Shown: positions 10,516 to 22,723, counted from the first letter of the stretch. The stretch is 64,000 bases of DNA from Stenogyne calaminthoides (GCA_037126765.1 JBBCBC010000021.1:20787434-20851433), one strand, 5' to 3'. Made by a program: numbers and translations. The notes: generated by a model not told the origin, from the sequence alone.

Positions 10516-11570
10516 GATTGGTATGACTGAATGAAATTGCGGTTGAATGGAATGAATGTTTGAATGAAAAGATATAGGAATGCTTATTCTTATGATTGGT
10601 ATGACCTAGGATTGAAATATAAATAATAAGTATTTGTGAATCTGTTTTAGAATTATTATTATTAATTATTAATTATACTTTAATATTAATATTATTATTT
10701 ATTATTATATATATTTTTAATATGTTATTATTTTTAGCTTTTTAATATATATTTTCAAAAATAATATATTTTATAATTATAAAAATAATATTATTACTGT
10801 ATTTATTATAATAATATATAATTTTAGTAAACATATATATGTATATTTATATGTTTTTAATTATTGTTGAAACTTGAAAGTATGAGTTAATAATAATGTT
10901 ATACTTCCTCCGTCCCATGAAGACTGGAACACTGAAAATGGCACGCAAACCAAGAAAAAAGTGAAAAGTGGGTTTGAGTGTAATAAAGAAGGAGTATTGT
11001 GAGTAATTAAAGGTGGAGATTGTTGACTTTTAGTGGGTATTTTGGGAGTGTTGCAGTAATATTGCGACGTCTAAATAAGGCAAGTGTTGCAGTAATCATG
11101 AGACGGAGGGAGTACATATTTTTAATATTTTTTATTAATAATAATATATTATTAAATAATAATATTTTTATTTTCATTTTCATTAAAATATTATTAAGAA
11201 TTCGCTATAATTACATTTTTCGAGATATAATATTATTATTGAAAATTTTATATTATTTACATATTTTACTATTATTATATTTAATATGATTTTATTATTG
11301 GAGTTGGTTATTATTTTATTTTATTAAATTATTGTTGTTGTTGGTATAAGGTAATATTATGAAATGAATGATAATATGTTTTGTGGAAAAAAAATTATGT
11401 GGGATACATAAACCCATGGGGTATGTAAGGAATCACAATTCATTTATTTTTGGGAATGACCATTCCTAATGGAATTATGATTCCTTCCAAAAAAATCATA
11501 TCAATCAATGTATTTGGAATAGATTAAGGAATGATCATTCCATTCTCTATCTATTCCAACATACCAATCA
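10516..11570. mobile_element. AT-rich inverted-repeat element (non-autonomous DNA transposon)
   Basis: The outer ends match in inverted orientation: TGATTGGTATG at 10516-10526 and CATACCAATCA at 11560-11570. Subterminal GGAATGAATG-like words face GATCATTCCATTC. The interior is AT-rich and non-coding and contains a nested Stowaway. TTA occurs 17 bases outside each perfect TIR start (10507-10509; 11577-11579), so a Tourist/Harbinger-type element with a decayed TIR is possible. The superfamily is unresolved. Confidence 0.6.
10904..11112. mobile_element. Stowaway MITE (209 bp)
   Basis: It begins CTTCCTCCGTCCC and ends with GACGGAGGGAG, and is flanked by TA duplications at 10902-10903 and 11113-11114. 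This is the standard Stowaway (Tc1/mariner-derived) signature. It is nested inside the larger inverted-repeat element. Confidence 0.88.
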
Positions 11571-12068
11571 CAAGAGTTAGATATTTTATAAACAGTTTAT
11601 TGTTCAAAAGGTTCGCTCCTATCATTTTAGGTGCACTGTCCTGTGTAATATATTACACACTGAAATATTAATTCAAATGAAAAGAAGCTAAAAATTCACG
11701 GATCTTGCGCGGGTCGAGCAGGTCAAGCGAATTATTCTTAAATATTCGCATAGAGACAAAATAGAAAAACTCGCTCACAGTCTGTTACTATAAAGGCAAG
11801 TATGTGTTACTATAATGACAATTATCTGTTGTTATGTGGTGATGAACAAAAAGGCATTTTTACTAATTTAATGGTGTAATATGATCATTTTGATCTTTAT
11901 TTAAGGCAATTGAACACATGTCAGAAGGAGAATCATATAAAAAATAGAGGAAGGAAATCGAATGAAATGGAGAAGGTGTCGTTTTGTTCATACATTGACA
12001 CAACTTTTTTTTTACAATAACATATTTGTGTGTATATAGTAACATAATTTTCAATTAAATACACAAAA
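11571..12068. other. Unassigned AT-rich spacer
   Basis: No gene, terminal repeat or strong structure recognised. This is unique sequence just left of the duplicated 14 kb unit. Confidence 0.5.
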
Positions 12069-12137
12069 ATATGACAATAAAAAAAATAGAAAACAATAAT
12101 GAGCACATGGGAAGTGAGAGGCGCACCATGGTTGTTG

Positions 12138-13599
12138 TTTTTTTTTTTTAATCAGGCAAATTTTTTTATTCACCAATTTGAGAGCTGGGATATAAGGCAT
12201 ATCCGGTTCTCAAACATTACAAAAGAGTTTCAAACACAATTTTACACAATTACAAAAAGAGCTATGCACCAGACCTCACAAACCAACAAAATCAGTGCAG
12301 CTAGCCTATTAAATTACTCTCTCTCACACCAATCTAGGCTTAACTAGCCAAGGTCTAACCTGAAAATCTCGAATCTCCTTAACGTGGATCGAGAGCCACA
12401 ACCAGGTCCTTGCCTTAAATTCTTCCCAGATTTTTTGAGTATTTGGGGCCTCGCCGTTGAAGATAACATTATTTTGTATGTTCCAAATGCTCCACATCAG
12501 TCCGCACCACAAGGTATCTGCGATCTTAATTCTTTTCTTGTCAAAGCCGAAGATCACACCATGCTGGAGAAGGTGGTCAGCCGGTGTGGCCTGGGCTGCT
12601 GTAACCGTCTGTGTCCAATGGTAGAACTTTCCCCATAACTCTCGAGCAATAGAGCAACCGAAAAACAGGTGTACGGTGCTCTCGTCCTCAGAGTCGCAAA
12701 GCGTGCAAGTCGGACTCCCCACCACATGGGATAACCCCCAAATTATGAGATTATCTTTAGTAGCGAGACGACCTTTGAGCAACTTCCAGATTAAGGCCTT
12801 CACACGTCGGGGAGCGAAACATTTCCAGATTTTAGCGAACGCCTTTTTTTCATTTTCCAAGACTCCTATGTGCTGAGCAGGTAACAAAAGAAGTTTGTAG
12901 GCTGCATTACATTGGTAGACACCATTGTTTGAGTGCTCCCACCTCCATCGATCCGTCTCGTCCTTGTTGGGTTTGTTCCTATTGATAGAAAACATAAAAA
13001 GATCAAATGAAGAAAGCTCTCTTGGTAACAAAGCACGTCTCCAATTGAACTCCCACACCCACTCCCCCTCCACCCAACTACCCATCTCATTCACCCTCTC
13101 ATTTTTTTGCACACTCAACCTATAGAGCATATTGTATTTGATGCACAAAGGCTCACCTTCTACCCAAATGTCTTTCCAGAACTGAGTGTCTTCCCCATTC
13201 TCCAGCACTTTCTTAAAATCCCCTCTCAAACCACCATGCCCCTCTTCCCCATAAAGTTCGATAATCTCTCTCCACCAACTTGACTCCGAAGCCCTACTCC
13301 CTCGCCTAAAACTATTTCCCCCCTCATCAAAATTAGGACTCAACCCCCCATATTTAGATGTAATAACCCGCGCCCACAACCTCCCTGACTCATTGAACAA
13401 CCTCCAAACTCATTTCCTCAATAAAGCCCGATTAAAAGCATCAAGATTTTTAATCCCAAGTCCCCCACAAGATTTTTCCTTGAACAAGTCGTCCCATTTA
13501 ACCCACGGAATCTTATGATTGTTATCACTCCCACCCCATAAAAAATTACGTTGAATACTCACAAGCTCACTAAGGGTTTTCCTAGGTAGACGATAAAAG
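12138..13599 (-). pseudogene. LINE reverse transcriptase C-terminus with zf-RVT domain and poly(A) tail
   Basis: This is the 3' part of ORF2 of a plant L1-like LINE. A T-run (12138-12149) on the plus strand is its poly(A) tail. The coding stop lies near 12324, and reading upstream gives the zf-RVT region: KIWKCFAPRRVKALIWKLLKGRLATKDNL, then TCTLCDSEDESTVHLFFGCSIAREL with the Cys/His pattern. Further upstream is the RT tail HFYRLPRKTLSELVSIQRNFLWGG. One in-frame TGA stands near 13410 (LLRK*VWRL). The frame is cut at 13599 by copia element A and resumes at 22204. Confidence 0.88.
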
Positions 13600-15292
13600 T
13601 GTTGGGAAAATCGGGGTGCCCGGATCTATTCGAGGTGATTATTTAAATGCATATTTAAATTAAAAAGTTAATTACTAACATGAATTAATCCTAAATCAAT
13701 TCAACATAATAATAAACAACATGCGTACACATAATTCACGTAAATCCTAAACATGCGGAACTATGAGTTACGGAATTACTAACCTCTTGAAGAATCAAAC
13801 GGAAGAATCAACACAAGAGCCTTCCCAAATATATCCGCAAAGTCACGAACGCTATCCGGTGGGAAGATTTCAATGAACGATTTTAATGGGAGAGAAATTA
13901 AATATTTTGCTACCACCTTTGTAGATTTCTAATATTTCCAACACATGGAATTGCACTTGGGAATGAAGAGCTCATCCCCTATAAATAGGGAGGAGGGGGG
14001 CGAAATTTAGGGCTAGGAAGATAAGGAAGAAAATCTTTTCTTGATCTCCAAGAAATCTTGAATATATCTCCTATATTATTTTCTCCTTAATTAAATTTTT
14101 CATAAAAATCTCTTTCCCCTCTTCTACCCAATATTTTCTAAATCTACACTATAGAAGGAGTCAAGATTTGACTTCTTGAATTTATGGGATAATTATGTAT
14201 TCCTACAATAATTATCTCTTTCCATAAAATATCTACAAGAAAATCAAGACAATCTTTTCTTCCTTTAATAGACAAGATTTTCGAAAATTACACTTGGAAA
14301 TATAGCAAGAATATTTTCTTCTCTCTCTCATTAATTGGACTTTATTTTGGGCTAGTTGGGGGGCCTTTAGGAGAATTAAGATTGGACCTCCAATGGACTA
14401 TGGGTTATAATATTTTGGGCCAAATATTATTCAAGTCCATTAATATTAATTTACTCCACTATAAAATTAATATTGAACTATCCATCTTAACCCATATTAC
14501 AATTTCACATATAATATGGCTTCTTGGTCATTATTTTCGCGTTTAAGATTATCTTAGTCCATTAATTAATTAAGCATTTGAACAAGCTTTATATTAATTA
14601 ATATATTTGTCCTTGGAGTAAAGACATTTCAACATTATTATCCATGCTGGGAAATAAATTTCCACTTGCAAGATTTGGCATGATAAAGGATATGAGCCCA
14701 CCAAGGGGACAAATCAAGCAAGACGCATTTACACGCGATTCTCAGATAAATGTCAAGAATCGTCATGTAATTAATAATATTGCCCAAGATATAAGGTATC
14801 GAATCGCATTGACTGTCTTCCCATCATAAGTTAAAGCAATAGTTATTAATTTCACACGATCCTATTTAAGGGACGGAGATTAAGAAACAACGCACCACTG
14901 AGGTCTAATTCTTATATATTCATTACCGAAGAATTTGTCCTCCTGTAGGTCCTCATTCAGCGCACCTAAATGCGCTAGCGTGATCTCTTAGTCAAGACAG
15001 GCTAATCTGGGTCTCACACTTCAACTGTTCATAATTGTTCGTTCATTTCCATCTGGGTTGTGAATTTGTACTTAATTACGAGGGCTGTTAATTTGATCTT
15101 CAGTGATCGGGTATCACCAAATTAACTACAACGTAATACATACTGTCTTATTGAACGGGTTTGCAATAAACATATATAACATTCATTCATATTTAATGTA
15201 ACAATGATTAAATAATTTATTTCAGTAAATAAATAAGAAACTTCAGTTTGGTTATACAAAGTAAAAGCATACTTTTCAGTATAACCCCAACA
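13600..15292 (-). repeat. 3' LTR of element A
   Basis: It starts TGTTGGGAAAATC on the plus strand and ends CCCCAACA. It is a long (~1.7 kb) AT-rich LTR matching 20522-22203 apart from scattered changes. TATAAATA of its minus-strand promoter lies near 13980. Confidence 0.9.
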
Positions 15293-15404
15293 ATCTCCCA
15301 CTTATACTCAAAGTCTGCTTTTAAGTATAGTACAACATGTCTCGTGTTCTATGTGACATCTAATGTCACCCTACACGAACCTAATAATATTTCTCCCACT
15401 TATA
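15293..15404 (-). promoter_or_regulatory. Duplicated polypurine tract flanking a stem-loop
   Basis: On the minus strand TATAAGTGGGAGA occurs twice: at 15392-15404, overlapping the pol stop codon, and at 15294-15306 next to the 3' LTR. Between them 15342-15378 folds into a hairpin with arms GTGACAT/ATGTCAC and TCGTGT/ACACGA. The LTR-adjacent copy is the expected plus-strand primer. The arrangement recurs in elements B and C. Confidence 0.7.
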
Positions 15405-18400
15405 CACAAAGCAGATTGGCAACGTCCTTGACACTCATTCCTTCCACATGTCTCTCGAATGTACTCTGAGGCAGACCCTTTGTGAATGGATCTGTTAAGT
15501 TGTCTCCCGATGCAATTTTAGCCACCTCAATGTCTCCTCTCTTAACGATTTCTCGTATGAGATGGTATTTTCTTTCAATGTGTTTGTTGGCTTTGTGGGC
15601 TCTCGGTTCCCTTGAATTTGCAACTACTCCGGCTTTGTCACAGTAAACCATGATTTTGCCTGGCAAATCCGGGACAACGTCCAAGTCCACCAGGAAGTTT
15701 TTGAGCCTAACCGCTTCCTTCGCTGCTTCATAAGCAGCGACGTACTCGGCTTCCATGGTAGAATCAGCGATGCATTTCTGCTTTACGCTTCTCCATGTCA
15801 TGGCTCCTCCCCCCATGCAAAACACACTACCCGAGGTAGACTTTTTGGAGTCAACGTCTGATTGGAAATCCGAGTCCGTGTAACCGATGGGGATCAGACT
15901 ATCTGACTTATAAACCAACATTCTGTCCCGTGTTCTTTTTAGGTACAGGATGATGTTCTTTATGATCCAATGCTCTTTACCAGGGTTACTTTGATTTCTT
16001 GCCACCATGCCTACAACAAAGCAGATATCCGGTCTCGTACACAGCATTGCATACATGAGGCTTCCCACAGTCAAAGCATAAGGGATGCTCTTCATGTCAT
16101 CTATCTCTTTCTGTGTCTTGGGACACATCTCTTTGGATAGATGGATTCCGTGTCTATAGGGCACAAAGCCCTTCTTAGAATCTGCATCTTTGAAGTCGCT
16201 CAAAAATAGTATCTATATATGAGGCTTGTGAAAGACCGATCATTCTTTTTCTGTGATCTCGAGTGATCTTGATCCCTAGGATGTGACCGGCTTCCCCTAA
16301 GTCCTTCATATCGAACTATTTTGATAGCCATGCCTTTACGTCGGATAACACCTTTACATCGTTTCCGATGAGTAGAATGTCGTCCACGTATAGTACCAAA
16401 AAAATACCAATGCAGTTCCGTCATGCTTTTTATAAACACAACTTTCAAATTCATTTTGATCGAAATCGTAGGCTTTTATAACTTGATCAAAACACTGATT
16501 CCAAGCGCGGGATGCTTGCTTCAGCCCATAAATGGACTTCCTTAGCTTGCAAACCAGATGCTCTTGGCCTTTTTCAATGAAGCCTTCGGGTTGTTGCATA
16601 TACATTACTTCGTCAAGATTTCCATTAAGGAAAGCTGTCTTGACGTCCATTTGCCAGATCTCAAAATCTAGATGCGCAGCAATCGACAAGAGAATGCGGA
16701 TGGACTTGAGCATTTTCCAGATCTCAAAATCTTTCTGAGTGTACCCTTTTGCCACTAGTCTTGCTTTGAAGGTTTCAACCCTTCCGTCCGGTCCCCTTTT
16801 TCTCTTGTATACCCACTTGCATCCAATGGGTTTTACCCCATCAAGTGGTTCGACTAGCTCCCACACCTTGTTGTGATCCATTGAACCCATCTCGGCTTCT
16901 ATTGCTATTTGCCAGGATTGAGCATCTTTGTCTCGGATCGCCTCGTTTTAGGACCATGGATCTGACTCTTCTGCGGAGATCAAGTCCGAAGACTCTCCGA
17001 TCCCCAAGAATCTCTCGGGTTGTCTGATAACCCTCCCACTACAATGAGGTTCCGGTTGTGTAGGCGTGACGTTTGGTATATCATTTTGTACAGTTAGCAA
17101 TGGAGTTGGGCCCCTAAGTTCTTCTAAGGTAATTTCACTTCTAGGCTTTCGACTGTTCATATAATCTACTTCCAAAAATCTAAAGTGGGTACTGATCACC
17201 ACCTTTTGGTCTTCGGGACCATAGAACATGCATCCTTTAGTTCCTTCGGAGTACCCTATGAACATCCTTAATTCCGAACATGCATCCAATTTATCGGCTT
17301 CCTTGTTCAAAGACGATTGGGATACCCCCAGATCTCGATGTGTCCGGCGGGCTTCGCCTCATCCACAATTCTCTCGGGGTTTTAGGTAATCGATTTGGAT
17401 GGCACTAGGTTCGAGAATATAAGTTGTTGTTTCTAATCGTAACCCCGTAATCGATTTTGGTAAATCCGCATAACTCATCATTGACCTTACCATTTCTAAA
17501 AGCGTTCTATTCCTTCGTTTTGCAACCCGTTTTTTGTTCTGGGGTACCGATAAAGGCGGGATGCAATCCCCACTTCCGATAGGTAGTTTAGAAATTCATC
17601 ATTTGAGGTATTCGCCTCCACGATCGGATCGTAGAAACTTGATACTTTTTCCTTATGATTCTCTGCTTGAGCCTTTAAATTCTTTGAATTTATCAAAGGT
17701 CTCGATTTATGCTTCATTAGGAAAATGTATCCGTAGCGTGAGTAATCATCGATAAAAGTAACAAAATACCGCAGTAGCCACCTCTAGCTTTGATTTGCTT
17801 TGGACCACACATCGGTGTGAACGATTTCTAACACTTCATTAGCTCTAAGCCCTTGGCTCCAAATGCCCTCTTGGTCATTTTTACCTTCCAAAGACGATTC
17901 GCAAGTCGAAAAATGGCTCAATTTGGAGAGACCCCAAAGAACCATCTTTCACCAACCTTTGAATCATTTTCGGGTTAATATGACCTACTCTTAGGTGCCA
18001 AAGAAGTGTCTCGTTCACGTCAGTCGAGCGCTTTCGTTTACAAGAAATAGTAGATGTGTTATACGATGCATTTTGTGAGCGATGTGCACAGTTAATAATA
18101 TAGAGATTGTTCCTTAAAGTTCCACGACAGATAATCACATCGTTACGAAAAACATTAACATCTTTATTAAAACAAACAGAATATCCATCATTAAATAACT
18201 TAGAAATAGAAATAAGGTTTTTCCAAAAAGCAGGAACATAAAAAACATCTCTTAAAATTAACTTCTTGTCTGCAAAAGACAGGGGCACGTCTCCCACTAC
18301 TTCAGCTGCCACTCTCATAGCATCGCCTAGCGTGATGAGGATTTCACTCCCACTAAGTTGTCGTGAAGAAAACATGATCAGTGGATTCCGTATCAACTAC

Positions 18401-18460
18401 CCACGAATGAGAAGTGTACGATGCCAAACAGGTTTCAACAACTAGTGTGTGAGAATTACC
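15400..18460 (-). pseudogene. Copia pol of element A (protease, integrase, RT, RNase H), broken
   Basis: Read on the minus strand from about 18460. A GAG-pre-integrase block (LLWHLRVGHINPKMIQRLV) ends near 17881, with damaged integrase from there to 16948 (MFIGYSEGTKGCMFYG). Reverse transcriptase follows (16890-16354: MDHNKVWELV, CKWVYKRKRG, QMDVKTAFLNG, YGLKQASRAWN). The YVDD motif at 16379-16390 is out of frame after an A/T homopolymer slip at about 16397. RT end and RNase H follow (16203-15400: GYTDSDFQSD, STMEAEYVAA, HIERKYHLIREI, DPFTKGLP). The TAG near 16317 corresponds to CAG in element C. Compared with element B, the integrase is far more damaged. These are the enzymes for reverse transcription and integration; none can be intact. 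Confidence 0.88.
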
Positions 18461-19106
18461 TTTCTTTTCATTCCTTTTGGGATTGGAACAGGCCAACCTC
18501 CATTGTCCTTTACCGTAGTTGAAGCACTTGCCCTCTAGATTTCATTGACACTACCAAAGATCCTCATCTTACCATTGTCCTTGGCAAATGATTGAGTTTG
18601 ATTCTTATGGCTTTTGGTCCTCTTCTTCTTTTTGCCTTCCCTTGACCTAGAAGATGAAGATGGATCACTTCTTGGTCAAGGCTTGAGTTTTGTGCCCCAT
18701 CAACGTCTCTCGCGTGACCAAAGCTTGAAACAAATCAGCCAAATAAGCCAAAGTGCTCAAAAACTTTTTAAGAGAGTGGAGTAGCAAATTGATCCGGGTC
18801 CTAGATCATAATCTGCACCAGATCCTCAAGTTTGTTCATTGGCCATTTAATTTTGAGGACGTAATCCCTCACGGGTTGTCCTCCACCATTCTCAACGACA
18901 ACATCTCGCAGATGGTGATCGACGAGCCCGGCAGACTTTCGACTCGTCGGTTGGCTCATCCGAATTTTTGGTATGTCAAGAATCCACTTATGCTCTTGTG
19001 CGCTTAGGAAAAATATAATTTTTCATTTCCAATCAACAAAGTTTTCTCCAATGAGTTGGTTTTTTTTCAAAGATATTGAACAAAGAGATTAAAAAGGTTA
19101 CGACAT
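18461..19106 (-). pseudogene. Copia gag of element A, heavily broken
   Basis: It corresponds position by position to the gag of element C (49628-50449), but is full of frameshifts. The zinc-knuckle region (minus strand near 18520) reads KCFNYGKGQWRLAC: the second Cys is Tyr and the His is Gln, so the CCHC knuckle is destroyed. The start is placed at 19104-19106 by alignment with element C; a TAA follows two codons later. Confidence 0.75.
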
Positions 19107-20507
19107 AACCGAATCGAAATAAACATACATCTTGTGTCAATGTCCGGATCAACACAAAATTAAATCACATAATTCGATCACATGATTCATATTAAAATCT
19201 CAAAAAAAATATGAACATGCATCAGCCAACATCTCAAAACAGATTTAAACGAGCCTCGTGAGAGGGTCATCATTTAAATCACATTCAAGCAGGTTACAAA
19301 CAAGAACAGTTACAAACCTTTAATTTTAAAGAAAATTAATAATGGCTCCCACTTGACCAATATAAAATTAACGAGGGACTTGGAGAAGTATATAAATATC
19401 AATTTTATACCTAAGTAATAATCATGATTAAATCTGTAATTATTACTTCATTTTGATCGAGCCTCGTGGGAGGGTCATCGTCACCACTAATAATAATTCA
19501 CAATCATCCTTTTGGGAATTTATTCATGTGAAAGCTATATTTTGACCGTCCCGTAGAGGAATTTCTCCAAAAGATTTCACAAATAAATAAATCATGGAGG
19601 TCAAAATTAATTTGTGTCAAAACCAAATTAATTATTAAAACATACTTAGTAATTTTTTGAATTTGAGATTTTTTCGTTCAAGGCAATTCTCATGCAAACA
19701 CATTTAAACAAATTAAATAAAGCACAAGAAAATACAACAAGAATAAATCAAGCAAAGAAAAAAAATAAACACAATGGGCACAAATTATCCAACTTTCATG
19801 GTTTGATTTTCCTTGGCTTGATCTTGAAGAACGTCGCCTTAAATTTCTCCCACTCGCTCATCTCTTAAAAGAACTCCGCCTTTGAAACGCGAACGCTAAG
19901 GGGCCTCGCGCACGGATGCCCGCCGCATCCGGCCGGGCCGCTGCCAGCGCGCGTCTATATGTTTAGGGCGCAGCAAGACGCCGTCAAGGCGTCGTGTGCT
20001 CTCGGCGGCAAAGATCGCACGCCCAGCTTCGCCACGCCAGGCTGTCTCGTCCGCGGCGCTTACGCGCGGCGCCGCCTGGGGCCGATCCTCCTCGGTTTAG
20101 CGCTTAAAGCCCGTAAGGTCAGGGCGTCATCATGGCGGCTGCGTGCCTCCTTCCTCGCACGTTGGGCGACGCCGCCCACGCGTTGATTCCGGATCTCATC
20201 TTTAATTCGCTTCGTCTTTGATCGGGTTATAATTTATTTAACAAAAAATAAATACCTTAAATCTATACTAGTCTATTACATTAAACAAATCAAATAAAGA
20301 TAATCTACTCGTGGATTTTCTCACGAGAAAAAACAAATCGAGCGAGTCGAATTAAAACCATTCATTCAAATAAAGATGAAAATAAACACATTAAATACCA
20401 TGACAATTGGATACCGCAAAAACAGATCTAGCAATTCTACTATCCAATTTCAATTTAATGTCCAACAATTTAAATAACAATTTAAAAAATCAGAGCTTGA
20501 AACCAGA
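19107..20507 (-). other. Long 5' leader of element A with a GC-rich island
   Basis: About 1.4 kb of leader between primer site and gag. Most is AT-rich and non-coding. About 19870-20195 is sharply GC-rich, with many GCCGCC/GGCGTC words. Frames within it, such as 19959-20186, match nothing I recognise. The same position in B (34455-34795) and C (54010-54425) is also GC-rich. Confidence 0.7.
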
Positions 20508-20519
20508 GTTCTGATACCA
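20508..20519 (-). promoter_or_regulatory. Primer binding site (Met-initiator tRNA) of element A
   Basis: On the minus strand TGGTATCAGA stands two bases after the 5' LTR end. It is complementary to the 3' end of plant initiator tRNA-Met, the usual copia primer. Confidence 0.85.
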
Positions 20520-20521
20520 GT

Positions 20522-22203
20522 TATTGGGAAAATTGAGGTGCCCGGATCTATTCGAGGTGATTATTTAAATGCTTATTTAAATTAAACAGTTAATTACTAA
20601 CAGTAATTAATCCTAAATCAATTCAACATAATAATAAACAACATGCGTACACATAATTCACGTGAAATCCTAAACATGCGGAACTAGGAGTTACTTTAAT
20701 TACTAACCTCTTGAAGAATCAAACGGATTAGGCTTCCCAAATATATTCCCAAAATCCACGAACGCTATCCGGTGGGATGATTTCATCGAACGATTTTAAT
20801 GGGAGAGAAATTAAATATTTTGCTACCACCTTTGTGGATTTTTAATATTTCCAACACATGGAATTGCACTTGGGATTGAAGAGCTCATCCCCTATAAATA
20901 GGGAGGAGGGGGCTTAAATTTAGGCTAGGAAAATAAGGAAGAAAATCTTTTCTTGATCTCCAAGAAATCCCTGAATATATCTCCTATATTCTTTTTCTCC
21001 TTAATTATTTTTTCATAAAATCTCTTTCCCCTCTTCTACCAAATATTTTTGAATCTACACTATAGAAGGAGTCAAGATTTGACTTCTTGAATTTATGGGA
21101 TAGTTATGTATTCCTACAATAATTATCTCTTTCCATAAAATATCTACAAAAAAATCAAGACAATCTTTTCTTCCTTTAATAGACAAGATTTTTGAAAATT
21201 ACACTTGGAAATATAGCAAGAATATTTTCTTTCTCTCATTAATTGGACTTTATTTTTGGGCTATTTGGGGGGCCTTTAGGAGAATTAAGATTGGACCTCC
21301 AATGGACTATGAAGCTATAATATTTTGGGCCAAATATTATTCAAGTCCATTAATATTAATTTACTCCACTATAACATTAATATTGAACTATCCATCTTAA
21401 CCCATATTACGATTTCACATATAACATGGCTCCCGGTCATTATTTCACGCGTTTAAGATTATCTTAGTCCATTAATTAATTAAGCATTTGAACAAGCTTT
21501 ATATTAATTAATATCTTTGTCCTTGGAGTAAAGACACTCAACATTATTATCCATGCTTGGGAAATAAATTTCCACTTGCAAGATTTGGCATGATAAAGGA
21601 TATGAGCCCACCAAGGGGACAAATCAAGCAAGACGCATTTTGACGCGATTCTCCGATTAAATGTCAAAGAATCGTCATGTAATTAATAATATTGTCCAAG
21701 ATATAAGGTATCGAATCGCATTGACTCTCTTCCCATCATAAGTCAAAGCAATAGTTATTAATTTCACACGATCCTATTTAAGGGACGGAGATTAAGAAAC
21801 AACTCATCACTGAGGTCTAATTCTTGTATATTCAAGATCAAGAATTTGTCCTCCTGAGGTCCTCATTCAACAAGACCTAAATGCGCTAGTGTGATCCCTT
21901 GGTCAAGACAGGCCAATCTAGGTCTCACACTTCAACCGTTCATGATGGTTCAGTCATTTTCATCTGGGTTGTGAATTTGTACTTAATTACGAGGGCTGTT
22001 AATTTGATCTTTAGTGATCGGGTATCACCAAATTAACTACAACGTAATGCGTACTGTCTTATTGAACGGGTTTGCAATAAACATATATATCATTCATTCA
22101 TATTTAATCCAACAATGATTAAATAATTTATTTCAGTAAATAAATAAGAAACTTCAGTTTGGTTATACAAAGTAAAAATATATTTTTCCGTATAACCCTA
22201 ACA
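20522..22203 (-). repeat. 5' LTR of element A
   Basis: It matches the 3' LTR. The inner terminus is TATTGGG on the plus strand instead of TGTTGGG, so the canonical CA end is mutated. The minus-strand TATA box (TATTTATA) lies at 20893-20900, placing U3 at the right and R/U5 toward 20522. Confidence 0.9.
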
Positions 22204-22395
22204 AAAAGATGATGCATAATAGGCGGGATGGCGGAGAGAACTGATTGAATCAACGGTATTCGGCCTCCAAACGATAGTTGCTTATCTTCCCATTTTTCCA
22301 ATCTTTTACGAATTTTGTCAACTAAAGGAGCCCATGCCTCTGCTCTATTATGAATGATACCCACGTTAATTCCAAGGTAAGACAAAGTTTGGGTA
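22204..22395 (-). pseudogene. LINE reverse transcriptase fragment, upstream half of the split LINE
   Basis: The minus strand reads TLSYLGINVGIIHNRAEAW...KIRKRLEKWEDKQLSFGGRIPLIQSVLSAIP, the thumb region of a plant LINE RT. It continues directly, across element A, into the fragment ending at 13599. The LINE is 5'-truncated near 22395. The last residues differ from unit 2, whose copy reads through in frame. Confidence 0.85.
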
Positions 22396-22723
22396 GAAGA
22401 AACACATATGTGTACTGAAAAATACAAATATGTGATATTTGTCCTTCTTGAATAATACATGTTTGCCCTTTAAGTAACACAAACTTGGGAGCGAAGTTTA
22501 CTATTTTTGCTTTTAGTGTGATTTTTTAAAAAAAACCGATTTGAGCCATAAAGGATCTCGCTAATTTTCAAATTTAATGGGTATAATGGGCGGTATGTGC
22601 ATATTTCACGGATCCTAGATCCTAAATCCGTGAAATATTGTATATGAAAATCCGCCATCATTTTATAGTAGTACATAAAACTAATACTTTCAAAATAAAT
22701 AACTAATCTTGAAAAAATTAGTA
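22396..22723. other. Non-coding spacer with a perfect hairpin
   Basis: No gene. It contains ATATTTCACGGAT (22601-22613) and its exact inverse (22626-22638), separated by 12 bases, a strong stem-loop also present in unit 2 (near 37180). It may be the relic of a short inverted-repeat element. Confidence 0.55.

Larger units (their letters stand above)
13600..22203 (-). mobile_element. Ty1/copia element A (full-length, decayed), nested in the LINE
   Basis: An 8604-bp LTR retrotransposon on the minus strand: 5' LTR 20522-22203, primer site, long leader with GC-rich island, gag, pol (protease-integrase-RT-RNase H order), polypurine tract and 3' LTR 13600-15292. The 5-bp target duplication AAAAG (13595-13599, 22204-22208) is exact, and the LINE reading resumes across it. 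Many frameshifts and nonsense codons make it non-autonomous today. The exact copia lineage is unresolved; the domain order establishes Ty1/copia. Confidence 0.93.

Noticed and set aside
11020..11289. 89-codon frame in the AT-rich element
   Set aside because: Ile/Leu/Tyr/Asn-rich translation of AT-rich MITE DNA.
12384..13125. Plus-strand frames opposite the LINE zf-RVT region
   Set aside because: Antisense shadows of a recognisable minus-strand protein.
20508..20519. tRNA gene
   Set aside because: It is a primer binding site of about 12 bases; no cloverleaf sequence is present. No tRNA gene was found elsewhere.
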